DNA of 64,000 nucleotides. Origin: Cladorrhinum sp. PSN259 (lineage: Eukaryota > Ascomycota > Sordariomycetes > Sordariales > Podosporaceae). This document shows, one piece after another, positions 11,931 to 22,263 of the stretch (positions are counted from its first letter, which is position 1; each line of letters begins with the position of its first letter). The DNA is taken from positions 248,001-312,000 of the forward strand of contig MU867100.1 in the NCBI GenBank assembly GCA_033725935.1, given 5' to 3'. A program made the position numbers and the translations under genes. The notes below the pieces were generated by a model that worked only from the letters and a program-made list of their open reading frames with translations, did no database searches and was not told the DNA's origin.

Positions 11931-13935
11931 ATGCCGGCTCGGCTCTCACCCTTCTGGCCGTTGCGCTATAGCCTACCTTCTAGGTCTTTAAGATTATCTT
12001 CTCTGCGGGCATGTAGTAAAATAGTTCAGCCAGTGCCCCTGAGAACACTCACTGGCCTGACAAGCAGTATCACAAAGGGCTCAAGCGACGTAAGTTAGCC
12101 CCCCAGAAATGGCAACTTGCTTGACAACGACGAGAATCCCAATTCTGACTGAGCTTTCACACAAGCCGCCATTGCTTCAACAAACAGTACCCGAAAACTT
12201 CGCCTCGGTCGTTTCTCGGCATGGGGATCGTCCGGCCGTCGTGTCTTTGTACCCGCCGGGATCCGTCTCAACACCACAAGCCATCCTCAAACCATCTATC
12301 ACCTATCATGAGCTGGATGTGATTTCTAATGAGCTTGCGCATTCACTTCGATCTAACGGTGTGAAGAAGGGAGATAGAGTGGCTGTCAGCTTGGGGAACT
12401 GTTGGGAATTTGCCGCCCTCACCTACGCAATATTCAAACTGGGTGCCATTCTAGTCCCACTGAACCCATTATTCACAGTTGACCAGGTAGCAGCAGCACT
12501 CAATCACCTTGATGTTAAACTCTTAGTCATAAGTGCTCTCTGCGATCGCCGATTCAAACCATGGAGCGGGCGGAGCAACTATGAGCTTCTGAAAGCTATC
12601 ATCCCCGATCTAGAATCCGGTCGTGTGGAAAGCCCTGTCATACCAGCTTTGGAGAAAGTGATAGTGGTAGAAAATCAGTCTCTCCACCGCAGCGGGGGTT
12701 TCTTCCCTCCTTTGGCTTCTGTTCCCTCCCTTACGCCGTTCAGCACACTCTTACAGCGAGGAACACAATCCTCAGTTGTTCCAGACTCACCACTCTGCCC
12801 CTCAGAAACGATCAATATCCAGTTCACTTCAGGCACGACCACAAAACCGAAAGCCGCTATGCTCTCTCATACCGGCATCCTCAATAATGGCTACCTGATT
12901 GGAAACCGCATGGGTCTCGTCCCCTCGGACCGCATCATCTGCCCTCCGCCCTTATTTCACTGCTTTGGGTCCATCTTGGGCTACATGGCCACGGCAACAT
13001 CGGGTGCGGCAATCATGTTTCCCTCTCCCGCGTTTGATCCTGTATCGAGCATCGAAATGGCGACGAACCCCACGTATGAAGCCACAGGTCTCTACGGCGT
13101 ATCCACCATGTTTGTTGCCATGCTCGAGCACTTGGAAAATCTGCACCTGCCGCACAAACCAAACCCTCGCTTGAGGAAAGGCATAGCGGCGGGAAGTTCT
13201 ATTCCGGCGCCGCTGATGAATAGGATCATTGATAAGCTTGGGTTGGATCAGCTTGTGATTTGTTATGGAATGACTGAGACAAGCCCCGTTAGCTGCATGA
13301 CTACTCCTACTGATCCGTTTGAGAAGCGCACCGGGAGCGTGGGGCGCGCCATGCCGCATACCAAGGTCAAGATTGTTGATCCCACCGACCGAAGTCGAGT
13401 TTTGCCGATTGGCGAGAGGGGGGAACTGGCTGCCGCGGGGTACTTGGTTATGAAGGGGTACTGGGCGGATGAGGAACTGACGGATGAGGTGAGAATCACG
13501 GAAAGCGACGGAGAGACGTGGATGTACAGCGGGGACGAGGCGAGGATGGATGAGAGGGGATACGTGGAAATTACTGGGCGGATCAAGGACTTGATCATCA
13601 GAGGAGGAGAAAACATTCACCCGCTGGAGATTGAAAGCTGCTTATTTGGGTGTGATGCCGTGGCTGAGGTCAGTGTGGTCGGGGTAGAGGACAAGGTGTA
13701 CGGAGAGAGCGTGGCGGCATTTGTCATCTTGCATCAAGAACAAGAGGGTGCCGCGTTGGTGGCGGCGGAGGAGATGGTCAAGAACTATGTGAAAGCCAGG
13801 CTGAGCCAGCATTTGGTGCCAAAATACGTGTTTTTTGTGAGGGAGTTCCCCAAGACTGCGAGCGGGAAGATACAAAAGTTCAAGTTGAGGGATATAGCGC
13901 GGCAGCTTGCCCAGGAATTGGAGAACAAGAAGTAA
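11931..13935 (+). CDS. Mitochondrial medium-chain acyl-CoA synthetase (ACSF2-like, AMP-forming)
   Basis: Two exons, 11931-12089 and 12154-13935, 646 aa. Exon 1 encodes an Arg/Ser/Leu-rich presequence with almost no acidic residues (starting MPARLSPFWPLRYS), typical of mitochondrial import. The 64-bp intron (GTAAGT to CTGAG) then joins in phase to LSHKPPLLQQTVPENFASVV. The apparent ATG at 12109 lies inside the intron and would give a 608-aa form without targeting sequence. The adenylate-forming domain shows the TSGTT phosphate loop (residues 278-282), YGMTET (from Y424), the ribose-binding aspartate in SGDEAR (D514), the hinge GRIKDLIIRGGENI, and the catalytic lysine in TASGKIQKFK (K625). It activates a carboxylic acid to its CoA thioester via an acyl-AMP. 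Chain-length preference is inferred from ACSF2 resemblance. No PTS1 peroxisomal signal (ends ENKK). Confidence 0.88.
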
Positions 13936-15018
13936 AAGGTTCTTTTAGGATGAGGAGAGCCCGGAATTTTTGTGTATAGAGGACAGAATTGTACAGTTCT
14001 ATGCCAGCAAAGAACTTTTACCATTAAATTATCTCTTTCACCAAGGCTCATACACAACGCCATGCAAGCATTTTTGTTGATGTCCGATTGCTTTTTTCTG
14101 GAAAACATCTGAACAGCCGAATATTTGCGAGGAATTGAAGATGGCCAGCTTTCGCGCAGAAGCTAAGCCGATCCGAATGGCTGGAAGAAAGTCGTGATGT
14201 CCTTTTACATTCTTGATAATGAGACAGGTTTTACCTTGGGCTACTTTGAAAATGTTGACGGGGCCTGGGCCAAGTCGAAGATTAAGAAAAGAATAGGCCC
14301 AACTCTAGGGAGTGGCCCCGTTATCTACTGCTTGAGCATTTGTGCACATGGGTTTGGGATATCGTAAAAAAATCAAGGTTCTTTTGTCGTACTTCAGAAG
14401 CCATAGGGAACGCTGTTTAATATGATACTTCAGCGTGTCTAGAATAAGAAGCCTCGCTCAGCATATGACGTGTGTCTATTTGTGTCTTCCGCACTGAATC
14501 ACAAAAATAAAATGAATGGATGGATGAATGTCTTACTCGAGATAGACTTTAGAAAACCTGAGTATGCAGACTATCTTTGAATCTGTGCCTGAAAATCCGG
14601 GAAAGTTGCCGGGACCCCGTAAAGCCAACTTCAGGGCGACCGGAAATATCTCTTCTGGGGCTGGTCGACGTTGTTATGATGTCAAAGATGTATGTGTCTC
14701 TGCGAGGAATGAATTTCGAATTCGAGCAAGCTGTGAGTAATTCAGGGGTAAGCTGAGACATAAATTATCACACACTTCTTTCCTTTTTTTTTTTTGAACC
14801 TTCCTGTGTCTGCTCTTCATTCCTCGCGCATTTGTTGTTATCCTTTGGCGTTATAAAAGAAATCTCCCAATGGACCGTGTATATAAATACTCACCATATT
14901 TCCCCCATGGCACCTCATCTCCTGTTTGCACCCCCAGCAACACCAGTCTCTAAATAACAAACTCATCCACTCCTTTTACATTCACTTAATAAGTCTCTCC
15001 TTAAATTATACCACCAAG
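13936..15018. promoter_or_regulatory. Intergenic region with TATA box and leader of the secreted-protein gene
   Basis: Gene-free for about 1 kb. A TATAAATA box at 14882-14889 precedes the ATG at 15019 by about 130 bp. A GAATGGATGGATGAATG simple repeat lies near 14513-14530 and a poly-T tract near 14784-14795. A 16-codon frame starting with ATG at 14907 and ending at 14957 would be an upstream ORF if transcription starts before it. That depends on the real start site, which the sequence does not fix. Confidence 0.5.
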
Positions 15019-15680
15019 ATGAAGGCCCAGTCTCTCCTTCTTGCTTTGGCAGCGACTCTTAACCTCGCTGTTGCCGAAGTGGCCGTCGAGGCCAATGTTG
15101 CGGCAGCCGAGAACATGATGGTTGCCAACAACGTGGCCAACGCAGAGAGCATTGCTGCCACTGAGAACGTCGCCGCCGTCGAGAATGTGGCTGCCAATGC
15201 CGATATGGCCGCAGCCGCCGCTCCTGCCGACAAGGCCGATGTGGCCCAGGGCCCATTTGATGCAGAGTTCTGGACTTCTGATGATGAGGGCTGGTGGTCC
15301 GATGAGTTCGGCACCTCGGGCAAGAACGTTCCCAAGCAGAAGAAGAAGAAGCCGAGCAAGAAATATGGCGTAAGAACCAGACCAATGCCAACACCCCCCG
15401 CTGAAGTTGAGCGCTGACCACCGCGTGCGAACAGTGCAAGCCTGGAGCATATGCCTGCGACTGGGACTCCAAGAGGGGCGCCGGAATCAAGGTCTGCACC
15501 GTCTTAGGCAGATGGAGGGTGAGTGTTTCTTCCCTTACCCCCTTATCCCCTTATTGTCCATCATATCTAAGCATGATTACTGACAACGTAACACAGCGCA
15601 CCAACGACTGCCGCCACAAGGAGAAGTGCCTCTACAACATCAAGAACAAGACCCCTTACTGCTGGTCCGACTACTACTAA
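15019..15680 (+). CDS. Small secreted six-cysteine protein (effector-like)
   Basis: Three exons, 15019-15369, 15435-15518 and 15597-15680, 172 aa. Residues 1-19 are a classic signal peptide (MKAQSLLLALAATLNLAVA). Residues 20-80 are an Ala/Asn/Val/Glu-rich stretch of degenerate repeats built on ENVAA and NVANAE units. An acidic, tryptophan-rich segment (FWTSDDEGWWSDEFG) and a lysine cluster (KQKKKKPSKK) follow. The last 55 residues carry six cysteines at 118, 125, 138, 150, 156 and 167, spacing C-x6-C-x12-C-x11-C-x5-C-x10-C, beginning CKPGAYAC and ending PYCWSDYY. Both introns are phase 0, and exons 2 and 3 are each 28 codons, so the cysteine module is almost wholly encoded by two cassette-like exons. 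The spacing recalls small cysteine-rich or chitin-binding-like modules of fungal secretomes, but no named domain is certain. The lysine cluster could be a processing site. Confidence 0.8.
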
Positions 15681-16089
15681 ACTAGCTCGTTTCCCGGTTA
15701 CTCGGGGGAAAGGGGGCACTTGAGTGACATATCCAGAGCTGATAAGCCCTACACGAAATGGATGATTGTATTGCTTCATATTATTACAGCTATTTGCTGC
15801 CCATTCTCGACTCTCATTTTTTACCCCTTTTTCTGCTTTCAGTTTATCGCCTGATAGTATTTTGGTAGATGCTTAGCAATAATCGAAATCAAAATAGCAA
15901 AGATATGAATGGATTTCTGTCGTTCAAAACGTGCAGGGACTTGGCGGTAGCGTAATCAAATTGATTTGTTTATTTTACCCCTTTTTCTCCGTTTCTTGCC
16001 TGTGAGGTACAATATCGTTTACATGTACTGCTACCCATAATTATACTACCATAATTCGACCTCGACCGTTTTCTTTTCCCTTTGCTCGC
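15681..16089. other. Intergenic between convergent secreted-protein and dehydrogenase genes
   Basis: T-rich 3' flanking sequence of two convergent genes. No coding frame or structured RNA was recognised. Confidence 0.5.
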
Positions 16090-16872
16090 TCAAGCCTCGG
16101 GCCAGTTATGGTTGAAAACGATGCAAGAGCCATTCGCACTCGGAGCAATATCCTTATCGCTCAAGAACACGCAGTATTTGGCGACACTTTCGATCGGAAC
16201 CATCTTTTCGGCCGTCGCCGGAGACTGTGATGCTTGGATCTTTTGAAAGGCTTCCATATGGAGTCCCTTGGCAAATGCATCTGTAATGTTGGTATTCATA
16301 CCGCCCAGCAGCAGGGCGATCGAATAGATTCCCTTGTCGCCATAAAACCCGGCCGTGTTCTTGGTCAAGGCCATGACTCCAGCCTTGGAGACGCTGTAGG
16401 CTGCGCCTGCCTGGAATCCGTGAGTGCTGGCATTTGAACCAATGTTGATGATGAGCCCTCCAGCAGGTTCCTGCTTTTCGAATTGGGCAATTGCCAGTTT
16501 GGATGTGATATAGGGTGCGTTAAGGTTGATGTTGAGGACACGGTCCCATTGTTCCCTGGAGCAGGCTCCGACTGGACTAAAGTCATCCATAATGCCGGCG
16601 TTGTTGACCAACACATCGACGCGGCCGAATTTGGAGGCGGCGGCGCTGATGAGTTCTTGGACGGCAGCCTCATCGGTGACATCCGTTTGCTGTGTGAGGA
16701 ACCTGTCTGAATATGTCTTGCTCCACTCTTCATTGACTGAGGAAATTCTCTGGGGGTTGACATCGCAGATAACAACGTTCGCACCGGCTGCGAGGAAGGC
16801 GTCGGCGGTGGCCTTTCCGAGACCTCCGGCAGCGCCGGTGATGATGACTGTTTTGCCCTGAGCTGATGCCAT
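16090..16872 (-). CDS. Short-chain dehydrogenase/reductase (classical SDR)
   Basis: Single-exon gene of 260 aa. The ATG at 16872 is used because the 33 nt of open frame upstream begin with GTG and add only a poor TITTIIASPT leader. Rossmann-fold signature TGAAGGLG at residues 12-19, NNAG at 90-93, the catalytic serine in INIGS (S146), and YxxxK as YSVSK (Y159, K163). The helix before the active site, LNINLNAP, carries N114. An acidic residue after the second strand (CDVNP, D37) suggests NAD(H) preference. The substrate is unknown; fungal SDRs of this size reduce or oxidise sugars, alcohols or secondary metabolites. It ends in FNHNWPEA, so no organelle signal is apparent. Confidence 0.85.
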   Translation of the reverse strand: MASAQGKTVIITGAAGGLGKATADAFLAAGANVVICDVNPQRISSVNEEWSKTYSDRFLTQQTDVTDEAAVQELISAAASKFGRVDVLVNNAGIMDDFSPVGACSREQWDRVLNINLNAPYITSKLAIAQFEKQEPAGGLIINIGSNASTHGFQAGAAYSVSKAGVMALTKNTAGFYGDKGIYSIALLLGGMNTNITDAFAKGLHMEAFQKIQASQSPATAEKMVPIESVAKYCVFLSDKDIAPSANGSCIVFNHNWPEA

Positions 16873-17490
16873 TGTTGGTGAAGCTATGATGGTGGTGATG
16901 GTCACTGGGAAAAGGATGAGAGTATGTTGAGGGTACCTCCCGTCCTACTTATACAAGATACGGTGTGGGCGACTTGGGTGTGTGATGCAGTGGACGGGCA
17001 TGAGGAGTGAGGGGCAGGGGGTTCAGGAGGAGGGGTTTGCACTGGACCTGAGTGGTGCCCGCTCCGTTCCACCGGCAATGAAACACCAAGGTAAACATGG
17101 AGCCGAACCCGAAGCTCATCACCAGCTAATAATCCGAATGCGATCGCGAGCATCCATGTCGCTTCGGGATGCCTGTGAGAGTTGCTCTTTGGTCCATGTA
17201 CAGGGCATACCTTTTCGTGACGCCTGCTCGAGATCGTATCCGTCTCTGAATGCGTTGCTGGGTTTGAGTCAAGGTGGGGAAAGTAGTGTAAGCTCGGCTG
17301 GGATATCCCTGCAAGACAAGCTTACCCCTGTCTGGGTGACGAACCCTTGTTCAGCCGTTGAAACTTCAAATCTTTTTTTTCCCGCCTTGAAGACCATTTT
17401 GAACAAGCCCAAGGTGTCGCTGCTTGAAGCTGCGCTGCACTGCACGGCCTGTTTTTTGCTGAAATGAACCGCACTGCCTAACCGCAAACA
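16873..17490. promoter_or_regulatory. Divergent promoter between SDR and tRNA dehydratase genes
   Basis: A 618-bp interval between two divergent start codons. No reliable TATA box or binding motif could be assigned, and the open frames inside it lack coding features. Confidence 0.4.
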
Positions 17491-19139
17491 ATGTCATCCC
17501 TGACCTCTACCCCCAAGGTCCAGTTAGCAGCAACTGCCATCGTCTCCGCGGCCGTTGCCGCAGGCGCAATCCTTAGCTACCAGCGCCTTCAACAAGATGA
17601 GCGCCTGGTCCGTCTAAAGCGATCAATTCCCAACCCCACAGACAACGAGCCAGCCGTCCAGACGGTATTTACCTCCCGCGACCCCTTCCACCTACTTGTG
17701 GCCCTACTCCGCTAACCCCTCGCTCTCTCTCCTATAGCTTAACCGTGTTGGCCCCCTTCCCAAACCTGACAAAGAAGACGAGCACAACCTCCTCCTTGCT
17801 CAGCGCGCGCAAGCCGGCGACTTCGATGACGAGCTAATCCTCGAACAACTGGCGCGGAACCGAGTATTCCTCGGCGATGAAGGCCTCGCCAAGCTCCGCA
17901 GCTCCTTCGTTGTTGTTGTCGGTTGCGGTGGCGTCGGCTCGCACGCATGTGCAGCCCTCGCGCGCTCCGGTGTCTCCAAGATCCGCCTCATAGATTTCGA
18001 CCAAGTTACTCTATCCAGTCTGAACCGCCACGCCGTGGCTACTCTTGCAGATGTCGGCCTGCCAAAGGTCCAGTGCCTTCAGCGCCGGTTGTGCGCCATC
18101 ACCCCCTGGATCAAGTTCGATTTGAGGCTGCAAAAGTTTGAAGGTAAGGTCGCCGAGACGCTGTTGGAAAGCTGGGAAGAATCCGGACAGAAGCCGGATT
18201 TTGTTATTGACGCCATCGACAACATCGAGAGCAAGGTTGAGTTGCTCAAGTATTGCCACGATAATCGATTGCCGGTTATTTCGGCTATGGGTGCTGGCAC
18301 TAAGAGTGATCCAACGAGGGTCATGGTTGGCGATATTGGCGCGAGCTTCGAAGACGGCTTGTCGCGCGCGACGAGGAGGAAGCTGAAGCTGTTGGGCGTT
18401 ACAAGCGGCATTCCCGTTGTGTACTCTACCGAGAAGATGGGAGAAGGCAAGGCGGCGCTCCTGCCATTGTCTGAGGCAGAGTTTGCAAAGGGGTCTGTCG
18501 GCGATCTCGGCCCGCTGCCTGACTTTCGAGTTCGCATTCTGCCTGTCCTAGGGACTATGCCTGCTGTATTCGGATACGTCGTGGCAAATCACGTCATTCT
18601 CAAGATCACCGGTAGGAAAACTGTTGCCATGTTGGTTGTGACCATTACTGACTGACCTCGTTCTAGGCTACCCAATGGATTATCAGCCTGCAAAGGCTCG
18701 AGACAAGATGTACGAGGCTATACTTGCTTATGTTCAAGCTGTCGAAGAAAAGGTCGTCCGTATGAGAGAGGGCGGACGAACTGACGTATGCATTGGCCTC
18801 AAAGTGCCCATCACCCCGGGAGACATCGCTTTCCTGGTCGAGGAGGCATTCAGGGGCCGTAGCGCCGTCACTGGCATTCCCACCAAGCTCATGCTTATCC
18901 GGTGGAAGAAACCTTCAGAGACCATACTGGTTCGCATCGGAGAGAACAAGGACGAGCAAAAGTCGTCCAACCTTAGACTCCGTGACCTGGTTTGTATGAC
19001 CAAGGAAGAAGCTGTAAGACACCAAAAGGACGTACTGCTGGGCGACAAGACGTTGGAAGAGGTCTATAGCCCAGAAGTCATAAACTTGGTCGAATCACGG
19101 CAAAAATTCGCCGCTGCCTATGAAAGGGACAGACCTTGA
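17491..19139 (+). CDS. tRNA threonylcarbamoyladenosine dehydratase, Tcd1/Tcd2-like (E1-like ThiF/CsdL family)
   Basis: Three exons, 17491-17664, 17738-18611 and 18667-19139, 506 aa. This ThiF/E1-like enzyme converts t6A at position 37 of ANN-decoding tRNAs to its cyclic form ct6A, using ATP. In yeast, Tcd1 and Tcd2 sit on the mitochondrial outer membrane. Here an N-terminal hydrophobic segment (about residues 10-30) fits such an anchor. The ATP-binding glycine loop GCGGVGS is at residues 120-126, followed by RLIDFDQVTLSSLNRH, and the family's VIDAIDN and AMGAGTKSDPTR segments are present. Introns of 73 and 55 bp have clean GT/AG ends and preserve phase. It converges on the RNA cyclase gene with 311 bp between stops. 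Confidence 0.87.
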
Positions 19140-19450
19140 GATCAGCACATCAATAGTCACGTCACACAAGTACCAGCTACGACTGACTGAAAACATGCCT
19201 AGCGAGAGAGTGAGGAGGTTGTTTGACATCTAAGCATGTCCGTTGCTTCAAAATTTCGCTACCTCGAAAGAGGTACCGTCAGCTAGCTAAACCATTCCTC
19301 CGTTTGGAAAGGAGGGACTATTGGGGTTCAACCCCTAGCAGAAAAGAAGCAAGAATCTCTGCTGCATCTTCATCGGCACTAAAGCAGAAAGAAAAGAATG
19401 CACCAAAAAATGCAGTCAACACTGGCGTTGAAATAATAGATTCTCTCCCT
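19140..19450. other. Intergenic between convergent tRNA dehydratase and RNA cyclase genes
   Basis: 311 bp between stop codons, expected to hold both 3' UTRs. It contains a small stem-loop-rich patch at about 19255-19345 that superficially resembles a tRNA but does not fold as one. Confidence 0.45.
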
Positions 19451-20816
19451 TTACCGTGTTTTACCAACCCCATCCATATGCATCCCAATTCCTTCGCATA
19501 TTCTCCCCTTGTTGAACCACTTGACGTGCGGTAGCAACTGTCCCGCCACCCACCGGGCCGTTTCCGCATGCATACTTCCCTCACCAAACGGCTCGGTCAT
19601 CTTCTCCTTACGAAACCGATCATCTAGTGTGAGGTTACTTATCGCCTGGTCGAGTCCGGCGTTATCGTCCACGCTCCTTGGAAATGATGTCCTTCCCTCT
19701 GCAAGAGCTTGGAAGATGACCACTTGGTCTTGCAGATGCTCATCAACCACACCGCCGAGCGATACGGTATCATAGAGCTCCTTTGCCAGCTTTCTCGATA
19801 GGCTTTCGGAAAGAGAGCTAGTGCTCATGCAATGTTTGTTCTTAGCCTTCTTCGGCATCGCCGTCAAGATGTCCCTCCCGAACCGAAGGTCGCCTGACCT
19901 TGCCACCAGCAAGATGTAGATTCTTGAATCCGCGCCGCTGTCCTCTACCACCTTGAAGTTGACCTCTACGGCCGGAAATATCTCCTCCAGGTCGGCCATA
20001 AGCGCTTGCGTCATTGAGTCGATCATATCAAACGGCACTATCATTGACACGTCGACCGTTTCAACCTCGACGTCCCCAGTTCCACCGCCATACACACCCC
20101 CAAGGCCAACGTTGTCTTGGAACTTGAGTGGCTCTCCAGGCTTCAATGGGTTGATTTTGAATGACACGGTACCCCGTGAGGCCTTTCCCATGCTCCACCC
20201 TCGTCCCTGCAGCTCCCGCTCAACCTCGATTCCGAATGCCGTCTTCAACGTCGGCAACAGCACCTGGTCGAGATACTCAAAGCTTGGTGAAAATGAGACA
20301 TTGGTTCCGCCGGAAATTTCAAGCGTGATCGGCTCGCCCTTTTCACTACTCGAGAAGAGCAGAAAGGGAAAGATGGCCTGGAAGATGAGCGTGGTGGACG
20401 CTGCCGGTGAGTCGGCAGCAATCTTAATGTTGCGGTTCTGGAGGCTTGGTGGCTTTTCATTGGGGCGAAACTCGAGTGTGTGGCTGCCTACGCAGAGGCC
20501 GGACACATCGGCGGACGTTGCTCGGGCCAAAAATTCGATTGCTGTGACATGCTGGGATTTCAGCCCTCCTGATTTTCCTGTTTTGAGAGTAAGGTCTCCA
20601 CGTTAACTTCTTTCTCGCTCCATCCATGCGTGTGTCAACTACAAAACTGGGTGGGCAAATGATAACAGTACCTCGTGGCCCTTCTCTGTTGCCTCGGACG
20701 TTGGTGATGCGGATTGGGACGCCGGCCACTGCTGCTAAGGCACATGCTATCCGAACGAGCTGGCCGCCTCCTTCGCCTGTCCGTCCGTCTAGCTCGATGG
20801 GGTTCGTCAATGGCAT
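19451..20816 (-). CDS. RNA 3'-terminal phosphate cyclase (RtcA family)
   Basis: Two exons on the minus strand, 20816-20672 and 20577-19451, 423 aa. RtcA-type cyclases convert RNA 3'-phosphates to 2',3'-cyclic phosphates through a covalent AMP-histidine intermediate. Family motifs are DGRTGEGGGQLVRIA near the N terminus, NVRGNR, SGGLKSQHVTAIEFLA (created by splicing), and SGGTNVSFSPSFEYL. The C-terminal SMHAETARWVAGQLLP region may hold the nucleophilic histidine. The presence of the catalytic-type motifs favours a true cyclase over the inactive Rcl1 ribosome-biogenesis paralogue. The 94-bp intron (GTACTG to ACAG) joins GPRG to KSGG. The open frame extends upstream to 20912, but that start is TTG, so the ATG at 20816 is chosen. 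At 423 aa it is longer than the usual 340-370; extra length lies in the middle and C-terminal part. Confidence 0.87.
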
Positions 20817-22263
20817 CTTGAATGATATGATACTTGATGCTTTGCTAAGTTTCGATGCTTCCTTCTTTTTTCGAGGTTTTCTGTGAACTGCGGCAGCAGC
20901 AAACTGAGTCAAGGTTAAACTTCCCGGGCGTAAGTGGAAAGTGGGCGGTTGTGGTTCCCCGTCCGAGGTTGATGATTGATTGTGGCGGGTCCTGGCTTAG
21001 GACGGGCGCCCTGCTGACCTTGATTTCTCGAATTATAAATGGAAAGAACGGTTCGAGTGCTTCTTTGACGGACTGATCAGTTGAATCAGTGAAACCTGCA
21101 GCGGAAGTCTGCCAAACGTTGTAAGTCACTTAAGTCAATTGAGCAGGCGCTGTTCAATGAATATCCTCCAATCTTGGGGGGGTTGAAGTTTAGTCTCACG
21201 GGTTCCTTTCCTGATGGGACGAAATATAATTTATATGCGTAAATTGGGGCCGGCCGTTAATTATGCATTGGAATGCTTCGTTTGACATGCGTATCACCTT
21301 GCCCGCCTCACCATCCATCATAACCCATGTAATCACCAAGATCCATCATCATGCCTGCAACATGCCTTCCGTCCACACCGGAAATTCAAACTGAGCCCTG
21401 CGTTTGAGCGGCTGAGTCACTCGCCGGCAACCACTCACCTCGGCACCCTTAGCGCTGAAAATCCTCCCAATGCAACCCCCCGGCCTGCCAAAAATCGCTA
21501 ATTTGGCTGTCCTCTCTGCCTGGGACCCTTTAAGGTATCCCAACGGCGGCCTCCTGTGTACCTGCCTCGCCAAGTTGCAGTGGATGCTGTTTTGGTGGTT
21601 TGGTGCTGGTGTGATATCCACTTACACGGCTGAAAATCAGCCCTCCCCGAACGCATCAAATCAATTTGACCCCAACATGGGGGGATCCAGTGTGCGACCC
21701 ATTTTCTCCTCATTTCACGTTGAGTTGTTCGTATTCACTGAAATAAGAGGCAACAGTACTACAGAAAAGAACTCGAATTCACACGATACCGAACCCAGCT
21801 GTTAAACAGTCTGCCGAACCAACCCTCTACCGCTTCTTTATCCCGGGTATCACTCTACTCTGACCTTGAAGTCGATTATGATACAGTGTCCTACAACCTG
21901 GCAGCCGATATTGGGGCTCCGAAAGGCCAGCCCATCAACCCGGTGATGCAAAATATGTGCCTGAACCGATGCCTTAGCCCAACCCAATTTTTGTTTTCCC
22001 TTCCCAATGCGCCTCAAAATACCAATCAAGGAAAACCGGACCCTGCCTTTACCTGAAGGCTTACTCTACTGAAAGGAGAAAAACAGAGAATAAGAAAATG
22101 ACAAAATCGTAAACGGACTTGCACCGGGATTACTTTGGGGCAAAGACCTCCTGAAACCAGCCATCGACAAAGCCCGGACGAGAGCGTCTTTTTTTAGGTC
22201 GCCGCAAAATTCTACTTTTGGCATCGCACCTGGGGATGGCGACTTTGCCCGAGAGGTCAGGAA
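20817..22263. other. 1.4-kb intergenic region upstream of RNA cyclase
   Basis: Contains the RNA cyclase promoter. No gene was recognised; the frames present are short and without domains. Confidence 0.45.

Noticed and set aside
16873..16905. 11-residue N-terminal extension of the short-chain dehydrogenase
   Set aside because: The extension begins with GTG; the first ATG at 16872 is directly before the Rossmann strand, as in the family.
19255..19345. tRNA-like patch with GGGGTTCAACCCC and a nearby CCTCC/GGAGG stem
   Set aside because: The presumed T arm and anticodon arm have wrong loop sizes, there is no matching acceptor stem and no D-arm consensus.
20817..20912. N-terminal extension of the RNA 3'-phosphate cyclase
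   Set aside because: It begins with TTG and reads as a lysine-rich leader unlike the family; the ATG at 20816 fits the usual start.
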